From assembly GCF_018448925.1 (NCBI RefSeq), contig NZ_RCWE01000008.1:115411-179410 (forward strand): a stretch of DNA of 64,000 nucleotides, given 5' to 3'. This stretch comes from Photorhabdus akhurstii. GTDB taxonomy: Bacteria; Pseudomonadota; Gammaproteobacteria; Enterobacterales; Enterobacteriaceae. The notes below the pieces were generated by a model. The model saw nothing but the letters and a program-made list of their open reading frames with translations. It did not search any database and was not told where the DNA came from. A program made the position numbers and the translations under genes. Below, piece after piece: positions 44,756-53,389 of the stretch (within the stretch, counting starts at the first letter, position 1; every line of letters begins with the position of its first letter).

Positions 44756-45306
44756 TTAATTTTTTTCTTGACTTATCAGGGTAGTAATGTAACGCAAAAT
44801 TTCTTTATCTGTTGATTCATTCCCATCAAGAGCTACTTTGATTGCTTGTTTCAAATTTGATCTAATTTTAAGCTTATCAATAAGTTCTTCGATATCTTGC
44901 TTTTCATGGATCATGGTTAATATCCCTTCAATACCTTTTCGATGCATTAAATTAATTAATGTTTTTGCTTCTTTGACATCAAGAGAATCTAAAATGAGGG
45001 ACCATGCTGTTTTTAGTTCATCATATCCATAGCCTGTGTCGTCTCTTTGGGAATCATCAGTAGGTTTTTCATTCGGAGTCCCAGAAGCTAGCCATTCCAA
45101 AGAAACACCTTCTATTCTAGCGATTTTCTGAGCTACATATAGAGATGGTAGTGTCTTTTTATCGAAGTAGTTATTTAACGTCGAATAAGGTATTTGCCAT
45201 TCTGTTGAAACAGCTCGAAGACTCCTTTAAGAAGCTGTTTTAACCTGTTTTTAAAGGTTTCTTTTCCTTCTTCAAGGAAAGAAGCTTCGTTAGTCTTATT
45301 GTTCAT
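44756..45306 (-). pseudogene. Phage-type (CI/HTH) repressor, frameshifted
   Basis: The start at 45306 (MNNKTNEASFLEEGKETFKN, GGA site upstream) runs to RLKQLLKG and then stops in its own frame. With a one-base shift near 45225 the protein continues SLRAVSTEWQIPYSTLNNYF, KTLPSLYVAQKIARIEGVSL and EWLASGTP, the HTH and 'VSLEWLA' signature of CI-like repressors. The remaining 114 residues to 44756 are helical. One indel separates the DNA-binding start from the rest. The gene is divergent from the Ner-like gene at 45514, like a phage immunity region. Confidence 0.8.
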
Positions 45307-45513
45307 ATTTTCCTTTTTACGAATGAATTTCTATTTATAGAACGATAATCTACAGCAGTGAATGATCCTCCAAGGATTATCTGCACTGATATCTTTTTAG
45401 AGTAATTGAAATATAGATTGAAGTAAAACATACCATTAGCAGAGCTTAAAGCAGCGAAGTTACTTTTTGTTTTACAATGTTATTAAATAGTTATACCTGC
45501 TTGGAGAATTCTT

Positions 45514-45738
45514 GTGGAGAAAAAAGATTGGCACCCGGCCGATATTATTGCTGCATTAAGGAAGAAAGGAACGTCATTGGCTGCCGTTTCTCGGGAAGCT
45601 GGACTGGCATCGTCAACATTATCCAATGCTTTACAGCGTCCTTGGCACAAAGGTGAGACAATCATTGCGAATGCATTGGGACAGAAGCCTGATGAAATCT
45701 GGCCTTCCCGTTATCAGAAAAGAAGGAGGGGATATTGA
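45514..45738 (+). CDS. Ner/Nlp-like HTH regulator
   Basis: 74 residues, GTG start after a TTGGAGA site. The sequence DWHPADIIAALRKKGTSLAA followed by AGLASSTLSNAL and PDEIWPSRY is the phage Mu Ner / Nlp (SfsB) DNA-binding pattern. Divergent from the broken repressor at 44756-45306. A paralogue is at 50642-50878. Likely regulates prophage- or island-type promoters. Confidence 0.88.
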   Translation: MEKKDWHPADIIAALRKKGTSLAAVSREAGLASSTLSNALQRPWHKGETIIANALGQKPDEIWPSRYQKRRRGY

Positions 45739-45848
45739 TCTCGAAGAGAAAAAATATGGTGGCTGCTATAGGAGCCATAAAAGCAACGCTCTGAAAGTGA
45801 AGCAACACAATCAGAGCGTCTGACCACAACATTATGGGAATTAATGCT

Positions 45849-46004
45849 ATGGCTAATATGAATAGTAACATATCCTCATACTCAAAGCGTTATACATTTA
45901 ACGCGCAATCTAATGTAGAAACCGAAGCACATACCTTGCTTACAGACTTTTCTTTGGTTTTAATTTTTTCTAAATCAATTGAGAAGCAATATTATGCACA
46001 GTAG
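45849..46004 (+). CDS. Small ORF (51 residues) coupled to the next gene
   Basis: MANMNSNISSYSKRYTFNAQ and on to a TAG at 46004. It overlaps the next start (45994) by 11 bases in another frame, which suggests translational coupling. No family is recognised. The overlap and the conserved-looking composition are the only support. Confidence 0.4.
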   Translation: MANMNSNISSYSKRYTFNAQSNVETEAHTLLTDFSLVLIFSKSIEKQYYAQ

Positions 46005-46356
46005 CATCCCAGACATTCTCGACGACAGTAATATACCTGATCTGGATATCTTATGGTCTGCCATGTCGGATGCAATTGCATCACTGGATTTTTCATGTAT
46101 TAGCGATACTGTACTGTGTCAGTTAATTGAATCATCCAAAGAAAATACTATGGGCATGTGTCATGGTGTAACTTTTCTTGGTGACTCAATGTTGTCGTTT
46201 GCCAGTAATAACATCCATGAATTTACGCCAGAGAGTTTGTGTCAGCTCGGGCATAGCCTAGAGGCATTGAGTTCTCTATTACCGATGTTGTTTACTTTGC
46301 ATGAAAAAGCGAGTGGTGAATGTCACCGTAGGGCTTTGAAAAACGAAATAAAATAG
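45994..46356 (+). CDS. Hypothetical protein, 120 residues
   Basis: Starts MHSSIPDILDDSNIPDLDIL at 45994 with a GAGAAG site upstream. Acidic, helical, soluble, with scattered Cys/Met (CISDTVLCQLIESS, MGMCHGVTFLG). A strong hairpin terminator follows 13 bases after the stop. Not recognised. Together with the 51-residue ORF before it, it may be a small two-gene cargo unit. Confidence 0.6.
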   Translation: MHSSIPDILDDSNIPDLDILWSAMSDAIASLDFSCISDTVLCQLIESSKENTMGMCHGVTFLGDSMLSFASNNIHEFTPESLCQLGHSLEALSSLLPMLFTLHEKASGECHRRALKNEIK

Positions 46357-46368
46357 TTTTTTCAAATG

Positions 46369-46401
46369 AAACCGGAAAATTTTTGGATGGTTTTCCGGTT
46401 T
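46369..46401 (+). terminator. Strong hairpin terminator
   Basis: Perfect 11-bp stem AAACCGGAAAA / TTTTCCGGTTT with an 11-base loop, just after the 120-residue gene ends. Confidence 0.75.
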
Positions 46402-46828
46402 AAAGGCATAAATTATCGCCGACAGGGTATTCGATATTGTCGATACTCATCGGGTCGATTTTTCCCCTTCCCAGGGTCTGAGGTGGTACCGGGATGTCGT
46501 CACCGTGCACTTTTCCTGGCATACCGACGCAGTGTCTTATACAACGGCTCCAGCAGTTTGCTGACTGCCCCTGATCAGCAACCCAGCGTGATGCGGCAGG
46601 GGCTTCTGTTCAGACATTTTTTCGTTAACATTGCTGAGTAAGCCCCGGAGACAAGTGAGGCTGAGTTGTTGCGGCCTGGTAGGATGAAATAAGGGAGCCA
46701 GACAGGCATATGTTGGCTGGGTATGGCATATTGGGCACCTTTCCATATTTTGAGGAAAAGAAAACAATGCGTCATCATAAATTACGGCTGTAGTACTAAG
46801 TTCCCACATAGCTTAAGTATAATTCCCA
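46402..46828. other. GC-richer spacer without an intact gene
   Basis: About 430 bases. Its base composition is closer to the ICE block than to the AT-rich cargo. Short frames exist on both strands but none has a recognisable motif. On the minus strand VHGDDIPVPPQTLGRGKIDP could be a scrap of a former island gene. Confidence 0.4.
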
Positions 46829-47659
46829 CTAATCCCGATTAATTTCTTTAAATTTCTGGATCGTGTGTTTGATGGCTTGTTCTGTTGGCAAACGCTCCAT
46901 TGAACTGGCACCATAGAACCCATGACAATTGGGACAATGAGCCATAATATAGGCGACATCTTCCGGTTCCAAAATTGGGCCGCCGTGACATAACGTAATA
47001 ATGTCATTTCGGATAGTTTTAGCTGCCGAAGCACAAGCGTTAATGATTGGTATACAAGATTTCAGATCATATGATGTATTAGCACTAATATCACCGCCAG
47101 TGGTTAGCCCCAGATGTACGACGATGATATCAGCACCTGCTTGTACCATAGCCTCAGCCTCTTTTGCATTGAAAACATAAGGAGTGGTAATCATTCCTTT
47201 TTTATGTGCCAGGCGGATTAGCTTCACCTCCAGTGCATAGCCCATGCCTGTTTCTTCCAGGTTTTTTCTGAACTTTCCATCAATCAGTCCTACTGTTGGG
47301 AAGTTCTGAATACCAGCAAAACCTTGTGCTTTCAGTTCATCCAGGAAAAGAGATAAATTACAGAATGGATCAGTGCCGCAGACACCCGCCAATACAGGTG
47401 TTTCCTTAACTATCGGCAATATTTCATTACCCATTTCTCTGACAATTTCATTTGCATTACCGTATGGCATTAATCCGGCCAATGATCCTCTGCCAGCCAT
47501 TCTGAAGCGCCCAGAATTATATACGATAATGAGGTCTGCCCCTCCTGCTTCCTCGCAACGCGCCGAAAGACCCGTGCCTGCACTCGCTCCAATAATAGTT
47601 TCGTTACGTTCGACTTTTTGTTTTAGAGTTTCAATAATCTGATTATATTTTTTCTTCAT
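46829..47659 (-). CDS. PEP-hydrolase-like TIM-barrel protein
   Basis: 276 residues of the phosphoenolpyruvate hydrolase-like/TIM-barrel signal transduction family (PF09370 type): [74 protein letters not shown]. It follows the UPF0261 gene with a 17-base overlap; these two families are found next to each other or fused in many bacteria and fungi. Substrate unknown. Probably regulated by the divergent TetR gene. Confidence 0.85.
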   Translation of the reverse strand: MKKKYNQIIETLKQKVERNETIIGASAGTGLSARCEEAGGADLIIVYNSGRFRMAGRGSLAGLMPYGNANEIVREMGNEILPIVKETPVLAGVCGTDPFCNLSLFLDELKAQGFAGIQNFPTVGLIDGKFRKNLEETGMGYALEVKLIRLAHKKGMITTPYVFNAKEAEAMVQAGADIIVVHLGLTTGGDISANTSYDLKSCIPIINACASAAKTIRNDIITLCHGGPILEPEDVAYIMAHCPNCHGFYGASSMERLPTEQAIKHTIQKFKEINRD

Positions 47660-48887
47660 AAGAGATTCCCTGGTGTTCTATAATTTCCTTGAGTTGTTGT
47701 ATTACAAGAGTACAAAATTGTGGTGAATTGATGTGAAAAGGTGTTTTTATAACTTTTCGCAATTCTGTTTGTTTTATTGTTTTTTTTAATCCATGACAGA
47801 AAGCCTGTGTTGATGCAGGTAAATAAAAAGGTTGTTCAGGGCAATCTAGCGCAGAGAATCCGCCTTCCGGAATAATGAATCGAATAGGTCCATTACACTT
47901 GTTAAGTTTGTTCCCTATCCAGATACCAAGCTGATAGTTTTCTTCAGGTGTGGTTCGCATCAATGTCACCTGAGAATTATGCTCAAAAAATATCCTGTTG
48001 CTGTAGTGTTCTGGGATCGTGTTCTTTGCACCAAAGTTAACTATGTCCAAAGCACCAGCACTGCCGATCCACGGAATGCTTTTTTTTGCAATGACGTCTA
48101 AACGTGTGTCAGGACAACTCAAAACACCCCCAAATAACAGATCGGAAATTTCTGTTAATGTAATATCTAAAACACAAACCAATTTGCCATCCTTAGCCAA
48201 TTTTTCCATGCTTGTTCCACCATTGCCGGTAGCATGAAAAGCCAGGCAATCGTATTGAGTATTTAACTCATTAGTGAGCTGATTAATGCACGGAGTCGTT
48301 ATACCAAACATCGTTAACCCTAAAGCGGGTTTATGAATATCAGCCAATGGCGTAAAGTAATTGACAGAGCCGGCCATCATGTTTGCAGCATTAGACAAGA
48401 CTGAACGAGAAATACGGTTGAGTCCGTTGAGATCGGTTACCGTATACAGCATGGCAATATCGCTGTCCCTAACGTAGGCTGAGACATTCCCTGACGCCAT
48501 CGTTGATACCATGATTTTAGGCAACCCGATCGGCAGGCTTTGCATAGCCGGAGTAATCAGTGCTGTTCCGCCTGAGCCTCCGATACCAATCACCCCCGCG
48601 ATATCGTCTATTGAGCTGTTCAGGAAATTCGTGAGGGCGACAGACATTGCGGTTATCGCTTTATTCCGCACGCCACAAAAAACGGGATCAGCGCCAGCGG
48701 GGTGATACTCAGCCACCTGAAGTGAATGAATATCTATCTTTTTATTCTGATGATTTTTCCCAGGAATTGATGTAGACACATCAATGATGATTGAATTAAC
48801 TCCTGCGAGGTGTAAACAATGTTTCAACCAGACCAGCTCGTCCAGTTTTGTGTCTGCTGTGCCAACGACAACCACAAATCGCGTCAT
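47643..48887 (-). CDS. Tm-1-like ATP-binding (UPF0261) protein
   Basis: About 414 residues from [18 protein letters not shown] (48887, GAGGTG upstream); an in-frame start at 48974 would add 29 residues that read into the promoter. [20 protein letters not shown] and [20 protein letters not shown] are family hallmarks. The same fold occurs in the tomato Tm-1 resistance protein, which binds ATP. It forms an operon with the TIM-barrel gene and is divergent from TetR. The first 60% of the gene is duplicated at 51628-52223. Confidence 0.88.
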   Translation of the reverse strand: MTRFVVVVGTADTKLDELVWLKHCLHLAGVNSIIIDVSTSIPGKNHQNKKIDIHSLQVAEYHPAGADPVFCGVRNKAITAMSVALTNFLNSSIDDIAGVIGIGGSGGTALITPAMQSLPIGLPKIMVSTMASGNVSAYVRDSDIAMLYTVTDLNGLNRISRSVLSNAANMMAGSVNYFTPLADIHKPALGLTMFGITTPCINQLTNELNTQYDCLAFHATGNGGTSMEKLAKDGKLVCVLDITLTEISDLLFGGVLSCPDTRLDVIAKKSIPWIGSAGALDIVNFGAKNTIPEHYSNRIFFEHNSQVTLMRTTPEENYQLGIWIGNKLNKCNGPIRFIIPEGGFSALDCPEQPFYLPASTQAFCHGLKKTIKQTELRKVIKTPFHINSPQFCTLVIQQLKEIIEHQGISYEEKI

Positions 48888-48936
48888 AGTGTTCACCTCA
48901 TGTGGCATACTTAGTTCAAAGACTAATGTAAACCTA

Positions 48937-48952
48937 TTGTAATATTTTACAA
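48937..48952. promoter_or_regulatory. Candidate TetR operator, copy A
   Basis: TTGTAA-TATT-TTACAA, a perfect inverted repeat in the 140-base divergent promoter between the UPF0261 gene and the TetR gene. The same 16 bases are kept in the duplicate at 52273-52288. Assignment to this TetR protein is inferred. Confidence 0.5.
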
Positions 48953-49027
48953 CATGCAAGTTATTTTTTATCATTAGTGATATTTATTACTGTGAATGCT
49001 ATCCGGTTAAAATTTTAAGGGGTTTAA

Positions 49028-49648
49028 ATGATTCTGTTTGATGAAGAAAATCTGTCGCCAGTCCGGCGTCGTACCCTGGAACGTATCACTCATTCAGCTC
49101 TGAAGTTATATCGTGAAAAAAAATTTCCGTCTCCTGAAGAGATTGCTAATGAAGCTGAATATGCAAAGGCCACGTTGCGCAGCTACTTTTCAACCCACAG
49201 TGATTTTGTCGAATATGTTGTAAAACAAGTCATTGGCTCATTCGTTATTCCCCCTATGGGCAATGATGCAGAGGACAATATTGAGAAATTATTAAGATGG
49301 GGTTATGAAGAAATAGAAGCCAATGAGGCACTGATGAGGGATGCTTTACGTATTTCTCAGTTACGTTGGCAGGAATCTTTATCCGGTGAAGATAACCACA
49401 AACGACCTGTTTTGAAGAAAAAAAGTAACCGTAAAGAGACACTTTCTACGGCGTTAGCGCCTCTAAAAGGTCAGCTTAAAGATGACACAATACATAAGAT
49501 TATTATGTTGATTTCAGTTTTATATGGTACAGAGGCTATGACTATTCTGAAAGATACTTTTGGTTTAGAAAATGATGACATCATCAACTTAACGAGTTGG
49601 GCCGCAAAGTTGATTGTTCGGCAGGCCATTAATGAAGAGTTAAAGTAA
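49028..49648 (+). CDS. TetR-family regulator, copy A
   Basis: 206 residues. N-terminal HTH (RRRTLERITHSALKLYREKK, PSPEEIANEAEYAKATLRSYF) and an unassigned C-terminal ligand domain. Divergent from the UPF0261/TIM-barrel pair, so it most likely represses that pair and itself. Its near-identical copy is at 52364-52984. A hairpin terminator follows at 49680. Confidence 0.9.
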   Translation: MILFDEENLSPVRRRTLERITHSALKLYREKKFPSPEEIANEAEYAKATLRSYFSTHSDFVEYVVKQVIGSFVIPPMGNDAEDNIEKLLRWGYEEIEANEALMRDALRISQLRWQESLSGEDNHKRPVLKKKSNRKETLSTALAPLKGQLKDDTIHKIIMLISVLYGTEAMTILKDTFGLENDDIINLTSWAAKLIVRQAINEELK

Positions 49649-49679
49649 TCAGAAGATCATTTTTTAACATAAAGGGTAA

Positions 49680-49698
49680 ACCGGGCATGAGGCCCGGT
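49680..49698 (+). terminator. Terminator of TetR copy A
   Basis: ACCGGGC / GCCCGGT stem with a 5-base loop, then AAAAGTTTCTTTT. The same structure occurs at 53116-53134 after TetR copy B. Confidence 0.75.
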
Positions 49699-49861
49699 AA
49701 AAGTTTCTTTTGGTGCCGATAACTTCTGTCACCAATCTTTTTATTAGATATAATTTGAGTTCTGGATAAAAAATTGAACTAAATGCCTGTTCGAAAAACA
49801 GAGTTTTCGGCCAAGAAAATTAAAGTGATTATGTAAAGGTCATACCATCTGTCTCTTCGCA

Positions 49862-50023
49862 GACGCTGACAACGGTGGTGAACAAACAGCCCTTCTGTAC
49901 AGTCTTATCGGTACCTATCGGCTAAATAAAGTGGATCCAGAGGTCTGGCTACGCCATGTCATCGGTCATATCGCGGGTTGGCCTGCAAACCGGATGCATG
50001 AACTGGTCGATCTCACTTCTTAG
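49862..50023 (+). pseudogene. IS66-family transposase C-terminal relic
   Basis: Plus strand reads DADNGGEQTALLYSLIGTYR, LNKVDPEVWLRHVIGHIAGW and PANRMHELVDLTS, then a stop. This is the normal end of IS66 transposases (GGERAA..YSLI, VDPxxWL, HPxNRLxELLP). The rest of the element is missing. Confidence 0.82.
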
Positions 50024-50641
50024 CCACCGTCAATACAGTCTGAATGCGCCGCTTACATTGAGGGAGCGGGAGTATTTGAATATTCATCACTATCAATAAA
50101 TCAGAGTCATTACCAAAGAAAGCGCTACCGACCTTGATTAAGAGGTATAAATAAAGGTTCAAAGGTAGCGCTTAAATTATATTTACAACTTTCTTATGTA
50201 AATTTTTAAAAGAGTTTTAACCAACCCTGGATTATTAATAACAACAACATCTTTTTCCTCATTATATGCGACAAGGATACGATAAAATTCTTGATTTATA
50301 TTACACGTCAATGTAATAAGACCCGATAAGGGTTATAAACATTCTTTAGCTACTTTTTCAAGGATCACCTCATATAAAGAAGTTGCCAGAACTGATATAA
50401 ATAAGATTCCAAAATAGCGCTACACCTTATACCACTCATAATTCCATGTATAACAACAGGTTGGATAAGGCTATGTGTAGCAGAATTATGAAACGCTATT
50501 TATACATAGCTTGATCTAATGAAACCTGTTTTTTTATATTGTCTCCTCTGAATACACAAAAATCATAGTGGATTAAAATTAGGACTGGATAGCATATCGA
50601 CTATTATCATGAGTTCTGTTATTCAAATAATTTCGAAAATT
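50024..50641. other. Spacer between the duplicated loci
   Basis: About 620 bases without an intact gene. It holds the inverted repeat at 50120-50173. On the minus strand at 50183-50329 there is a frame reading ITLTCNINQEFYRILVAYNE and KTLLKIYIRKL with no start codon, a possible C-terminal scrap of an unknown gene. The rest is AT-rich and featureless. Confidence 0.4.
50120..50173. repeat. 10-bp inverted repeat with a 34-base spacer
   Basis: AAGCGCTACC at 50120-50129 and GGTAGCGCTT at 50164-50173. A related AGCGCTAC occurs again near 50414. Function not evident. Confidence 0.5.
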
Positions 50642-50878
50642 TCACTTAATGAGATCCTCATCTTTATTAAAATATCGGCTGGGCCAAATTTCTGAAGGAT
50701 GTACTCCTAATCTGTCCGCAATAATCCTCTCCCCTTTAGGCCACCGGCGTATTAATGCATTAGATAGTGTCGATGGGCTCAGTCCCGATTCTCGTGATAA
50801 TGCGGCAAGTGTTGTGCCGCGTTTACGCAATGCAGCAATAATATCTGCCGGATGCCAGTCATTTTGAGTCGTTATCAT
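50642..50878 (-). CDS. Ner/Nlp-like HTH regulator (second paralogue)
   Basis: 78 residues: NDWHPADIIAALRKRGTTLA, then ESGLSPSTLSNALIRRWPKG and PSEIWPSRY. Close paralogue of the protein at 45514-45738 but on the other strand. Start ATG at 50878 after an AGAGATG-like site. Typical of prophage remnants. Confidence 0.87.
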   Translation of the reverse strand: MITTQNDWHPADIIAALRKRGTTLAALSRESGLSPSTLSNALIRRWPKGERIIADRLGVHPSEIWPSRYFNKDEDLIK

Positions 50879-51159
50879 CTCTGTTTACTTCCCCTAATTG
50901 AGTTGTGGTGGCTATTCAAATAGGATACATGAATCAGTGTTCATTTCTGGCAAGCAAAACCAAAACCTCTCCCGCCAGAACCGCTATGAAAAGGCTAATA
51001 ACAGACACATCGGCAAAAAATTTCTTACCAATGTCCATGAACACAGGACCATGATTCCTAGTTATTTATCAAATTACTATTACTAAAAAACGTCCTTGTC
51101 ATTCATGAACATTACTGTTGCAAGTAATGTTTTGCGTTATTACCCTGCCAAAATAATTT

Positions 51160-51384
51160 TCATTTTGATTCCAAAAAGTTTTTCACTTTATTATGAGATA
51201 CGCTGGGATTATTGGTGAATTTTAAGGACAAGACTAAAACTGAGCATCTTTTTTCAAAGTGAACAATGTCTTTATGCCCTGAAATACAGGAACGTTCAAT
51301 CCCAAAAATATAGGCCAATCCCGATGGTTTCATCAATGGATCTCGCCTGAGCCGTTTTAAAATTTCTTTCTGATTATCTGACAT
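51160..51384 (-). CDS. Hypothetical protein, 74 residues
   Basis: MSDNQKEILKRLRRDPLMKP, then a basic, soluble sequence to NFLESK. Not recognised. The first 30 residues might be a degraded HTH. It lies between the Ner-like gene and the truncated UPF0261 copy. Confidence 0.35.
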   Translation of the reverse strand: MSDNQKEILKRLRRDPLMKPSGLAYIFGIERSCISGHKDIVHFEKRCSVLVLSLKFTNNPSVSHNKVKNFLESK

Positions 51385-51506
51385 ATCAAATCATTAAAAC
51401 CCTTATTCTTACATGGATATTTTTATTTCATTGATGATCAACAGTAAAGACAGTTTTTTATTTTAATTAGAATAAAAATCGTAAATTTCATTAAAGGGAT
51501 TTCATA

Positions 51507-52223
51507 TTAACAAGTACGTTCAGCTTGTTTCCACACTTTATTTCTTATTAATTTAGGTTCAACAATCAAACTTAACTCACAGGCAATAGTCCGAACAACA
51601 GCCAAATAATCTTTAATGTTAGTCTGATTAATGCACGGAGTTGTCACACCAAACATCGTCAACCCTAAAGCGGGTTTATGAATATCAGCCAATGGCGTAA
51701 AATAATTGACAGAGCCGACCATCATATTTGCAGCATTAGACAAGACTGAACGAGAAATACGGTTGAGTCCGTTGAGATCGGTTACCGTATAAAGCATGGT
51801 AATATCGCTGGCCCTCACGTAGGCCGAGACATTCCCTGACGTCATCGCTGATACCATGATTTTAGGCAACCCGATCGGCAGGCTTTGCATAGCCGGAGTG
51901 ATCAGCGTTGTTCCGCCGATACCAATCATCCCCGCGATATCGTCGATTGAGCTGTTCAGGAAATTCGTGAGGGCGACAGACATCGTGGTTATTGCTTTAT
52001 TCCGCACGTCACAAAAAACAGTGTCAGCGCCAGCGGGATGATACTCAGCCACCGGAAGTGAATGAATATCTATCTTTTTATTCTGATAATTTTTCCCAGG
52101 AATTGATGTAAACACATCAATGATGATTGAATCAACACCTGTGAGGTATAAACAACATTTCAACCAGACCAGCTCGCCCAGTTTTGTGTCTGCTGTGCCA
52201 ACGACAACCACAAATCGCGTCAT
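51507..52223 (-). pseudogene. UPF0261 (Tm-1-like) gene copy B, truncated
   Basis: Begins [18 protein letters not shown] at 52223 and follows copy A to TTPCINQ, with a three-codon deletion in the Gly-rich loop (GIGGTTLITP in place of [13 protein letters not shown]). After 51628 the sequence leaves homology (TNIKDYLAVVRTIACELSL...) and stops at 51507. The C-terminal 40% and the following TIM-barrel gene are absent. The altered loop and truncation suggest a non-functional product. Confidence 0.85.
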
Positions 52224-52272
52224 AGTGTTCACCCTATGTGGTATACCTAGTTCAAAGACGAATGTAAACCTA

Positions 52273-52288
52273 TTGTAATATTTTACAA
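52273..52288. promoter_or_regulatory. Candidate TetR operator, copy B
   Basis: Same TTGTAA-TATT-TTACAA inverted repeat as at 48937-48952, kept unchanged while the neighbouring UPF0261 copy has decayed. Confidence 0.5.
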
Positions 52289-52363
52289 CATGCAAGTTAT
52301 TTTTTATCATTAGTGATATTTTTTATTGTGAATGCTATACGGTTAAAACTTTAAGGGGGTTAA

Positions 52364-52984
52364 ATGATTCTGTTTGATGAAGAAAATCTGTCGCCAGTCC
52401 GGCGTCGTACCCTGGAACGTATCACTCATTCAGCTCTGAAGTTATATCGTGAAAAAAAATTTCCGTCTCCTGAAGAGATTGCTAATGAAGCTGAATATGC
52501 AAAGGTCACGTTGCGCAGCTACTTTTCAACCCACAGTGATTTTGTCGAATATGTTGTAAAACAAGTCATTGGATCATTCGTTATCCCCCCGATGGGTGAT
52601 GACGCAGAGGACAATATTGAGAAATTATTAAGATGGGGTTATGAAGAAATAGAAGCCAATGAGGCACTGATGAGGGATGCCTTACGCATTTCTCAGTTAC
52701 GCTGGCAGGAGTCTTTATCCGGTGAAGATAACGACAAACAACCTGTTTTGAAGAAAAAAAGTAACCGTAAAGAGACACTTTCTACGGCGTTAGCGCCTCT
52801 AAAAGGTCAGCTTAAAGATGACACAATACATAAGATTATTATGTTGATTTCAGTTTTATATGGTACAGAGGCCATGACTATTCTGAAAGATACTTTTGGT
52901 TTAGAAAATGATGAAATTATCAACTTAACGAGTTGGGCCGCAAAGTTGATTGTTCGGCAGGTCATTAATGAGGAGCTAAAATAA
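52364..52984 (+). CDS. TetR-family regulator, copy B
   Basis: 206 residues, full length, differing from copy A at six positions (for example AKVTLRSYF for AKATLRSYF and GLENDEI for GLENDDI). The HTH is intact, so it should bind the same operator and could cross-regulate the UPF0261/TIM-barrel operon at 46829-48887. Confidence 0.9.
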   Translation: MILFDEENLSPVRRRTLERITHSALKLYREKKFPSPEEIANEAEYAKVTLRSYFSTHSDFVEYVVKQVIGSFVIPPMGDDAEDNIEKLLRWGYEEIEANEALMRDALRISQLRWQESLSGEDNDKQPVLKKKSNRKETLSTALAPLKGQLKDDTIHKIIMLISVLYGTEAMTILKDTFGLENDEIINLTSWAAKLIVRQVINEELK

Positions 52985-53020
52985 TCCGAAGGCCATTTTT
53001 TAACACTAGGGTAAAGAAAC

Positions 53021-53112
53021 GGGAGTGTTAGAAATTCTGTGTCATTCCAGTAATATATCTCAAAAAGGAATGATAAATGACTCAATCTTTCGATTTCGAC
53101 AAAGCCCTGAAA
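53021..53112 (+). mobile_element. IS256-family left-end scrap
   Basis: GGGAGTGTTAGAAATTCTGT resembles IS256-family terminal repeats. Fifty-odd bases later an ATG at 53077 begins MTQSFDFDKALKE, the usual first residues of an enterobacterial IS256 transposase. The scrap is flanked by AAAGAAAC on both sides (53013-53020 and 53110-53117) and is absent from the equivalent site in copy A. Most of the element has been deleted. Confidence 0.75.
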
Positions 53113-53115
53113 GAA

Positions 53116-53134
53116 ACCGGGCACGAGGCCCGGT
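53116..53134 (+). terminator. Terminator of TetR copy B
   Basis: ACCGGGC / GCCCGGT stem followed by AAAAGTTTCTTTT, as after copy A. It is now separated from its gene by the IS256 scrap. Confidence 0.7.
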
Positions 53135-53174
53135 AAAAGTTTCTTTTGGTGTATGGGATTGGGCATTTTGTGAG

Positions 53175-53300
53175 TGGTTATGTAATGTTCCAGTCATCTC
53201 ACCTTGCAATGCCCGTAGCTCTTTGGCAACAGCAACACATTGCTCTGTGCCGGTACAGCTTGTTGTTCTCTCTGCGTGTTTTCGCGACTTTTTAGCCTGT
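53175..53300 (-). pseudogene. Fifth orphan cdiA-CT fragment
   Basis: The minus strand encodes CTGTEQCVAVAKELRALQGE, matching the CSGADQCVAVAKELRALQGD segment of the two orphan modules at 53944 and 57930. It is preceded by the inter-module spacer sequence (around GCTAAAAAGTCGCG). Nothing of the toxin remains. It is the distal, decayed end of the orphan array. Confidence 0.75.
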
Positions 53301-53322
53301 AAGCCACTTTTCTCAGACGTAA

Positions 53323-53376
53323 TGAACTGCTCCTTTTAAATGCCGGATGATTATCTAACATTTGGGGAGCAGTTCA
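53323..53376. repeat. 54-bp palindrome-ended element, copy 1
   Basis: Ends are TGAACTGCTCC and GGAGCAGTTCA, a perfect 11-bp inverted repeat. It starts 13 bases after the stop of the immunity gene at 53390. The copy at 58904-58957 has the same length and position but TGAACTGCCCC / GGGGCAGTTCA, so the two arms changed together. The ends resemble IS3-family terminal repeats; it may be a miniature element or a recombination scar. Confidence 0.75.
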
Positions 53377-53389
53377 CATGGATGGGATT

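Larger units (their letters stand above)
48279..49698. repeat. Segmental duplication, copy A (partner about 51628-53134)
   Basis: From the CINQ codons of the UPF0261 gene through the divergent promoter, the whole TetR gene and its hairpin terminator, this DNA is near-identical to 51628-53134. The two TetR products differ at only six of 206 residues. The partner has a 9-base in-frame deletion in the UPF0261 part and a roughly 90-base IS256 scrap before the terminator. Confidence 0.9.
51628..53134. repeat. Segmental duplication, copy B (partner about 48279-49698)
   Basis: Second copy of the UPF0261 5' part, divergent promoter, TetR gene and terminator, in the same orientation as copy A and about 3.35 kb away. 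The IS66 relic, the second Ner-like gene and the 74-residue ORF lie between the copies. Confidence 0.9.

Noticed and set aside
44368-46799. GCTGTAGTACTAA occurs at 44368-44380 and 46787-46799, bracketing the cargo genes like an att repeat.
   Set aside because: A 13-base match is expected by chance in 64 kb of AT-rich DNA, and there is no integrase or tRNA end beside either copy.
50120-50173. Inverted repeat as a transcription terminator.
   Set aside because: The 34-base spacer is long, no T run follows, and no gene ends here.
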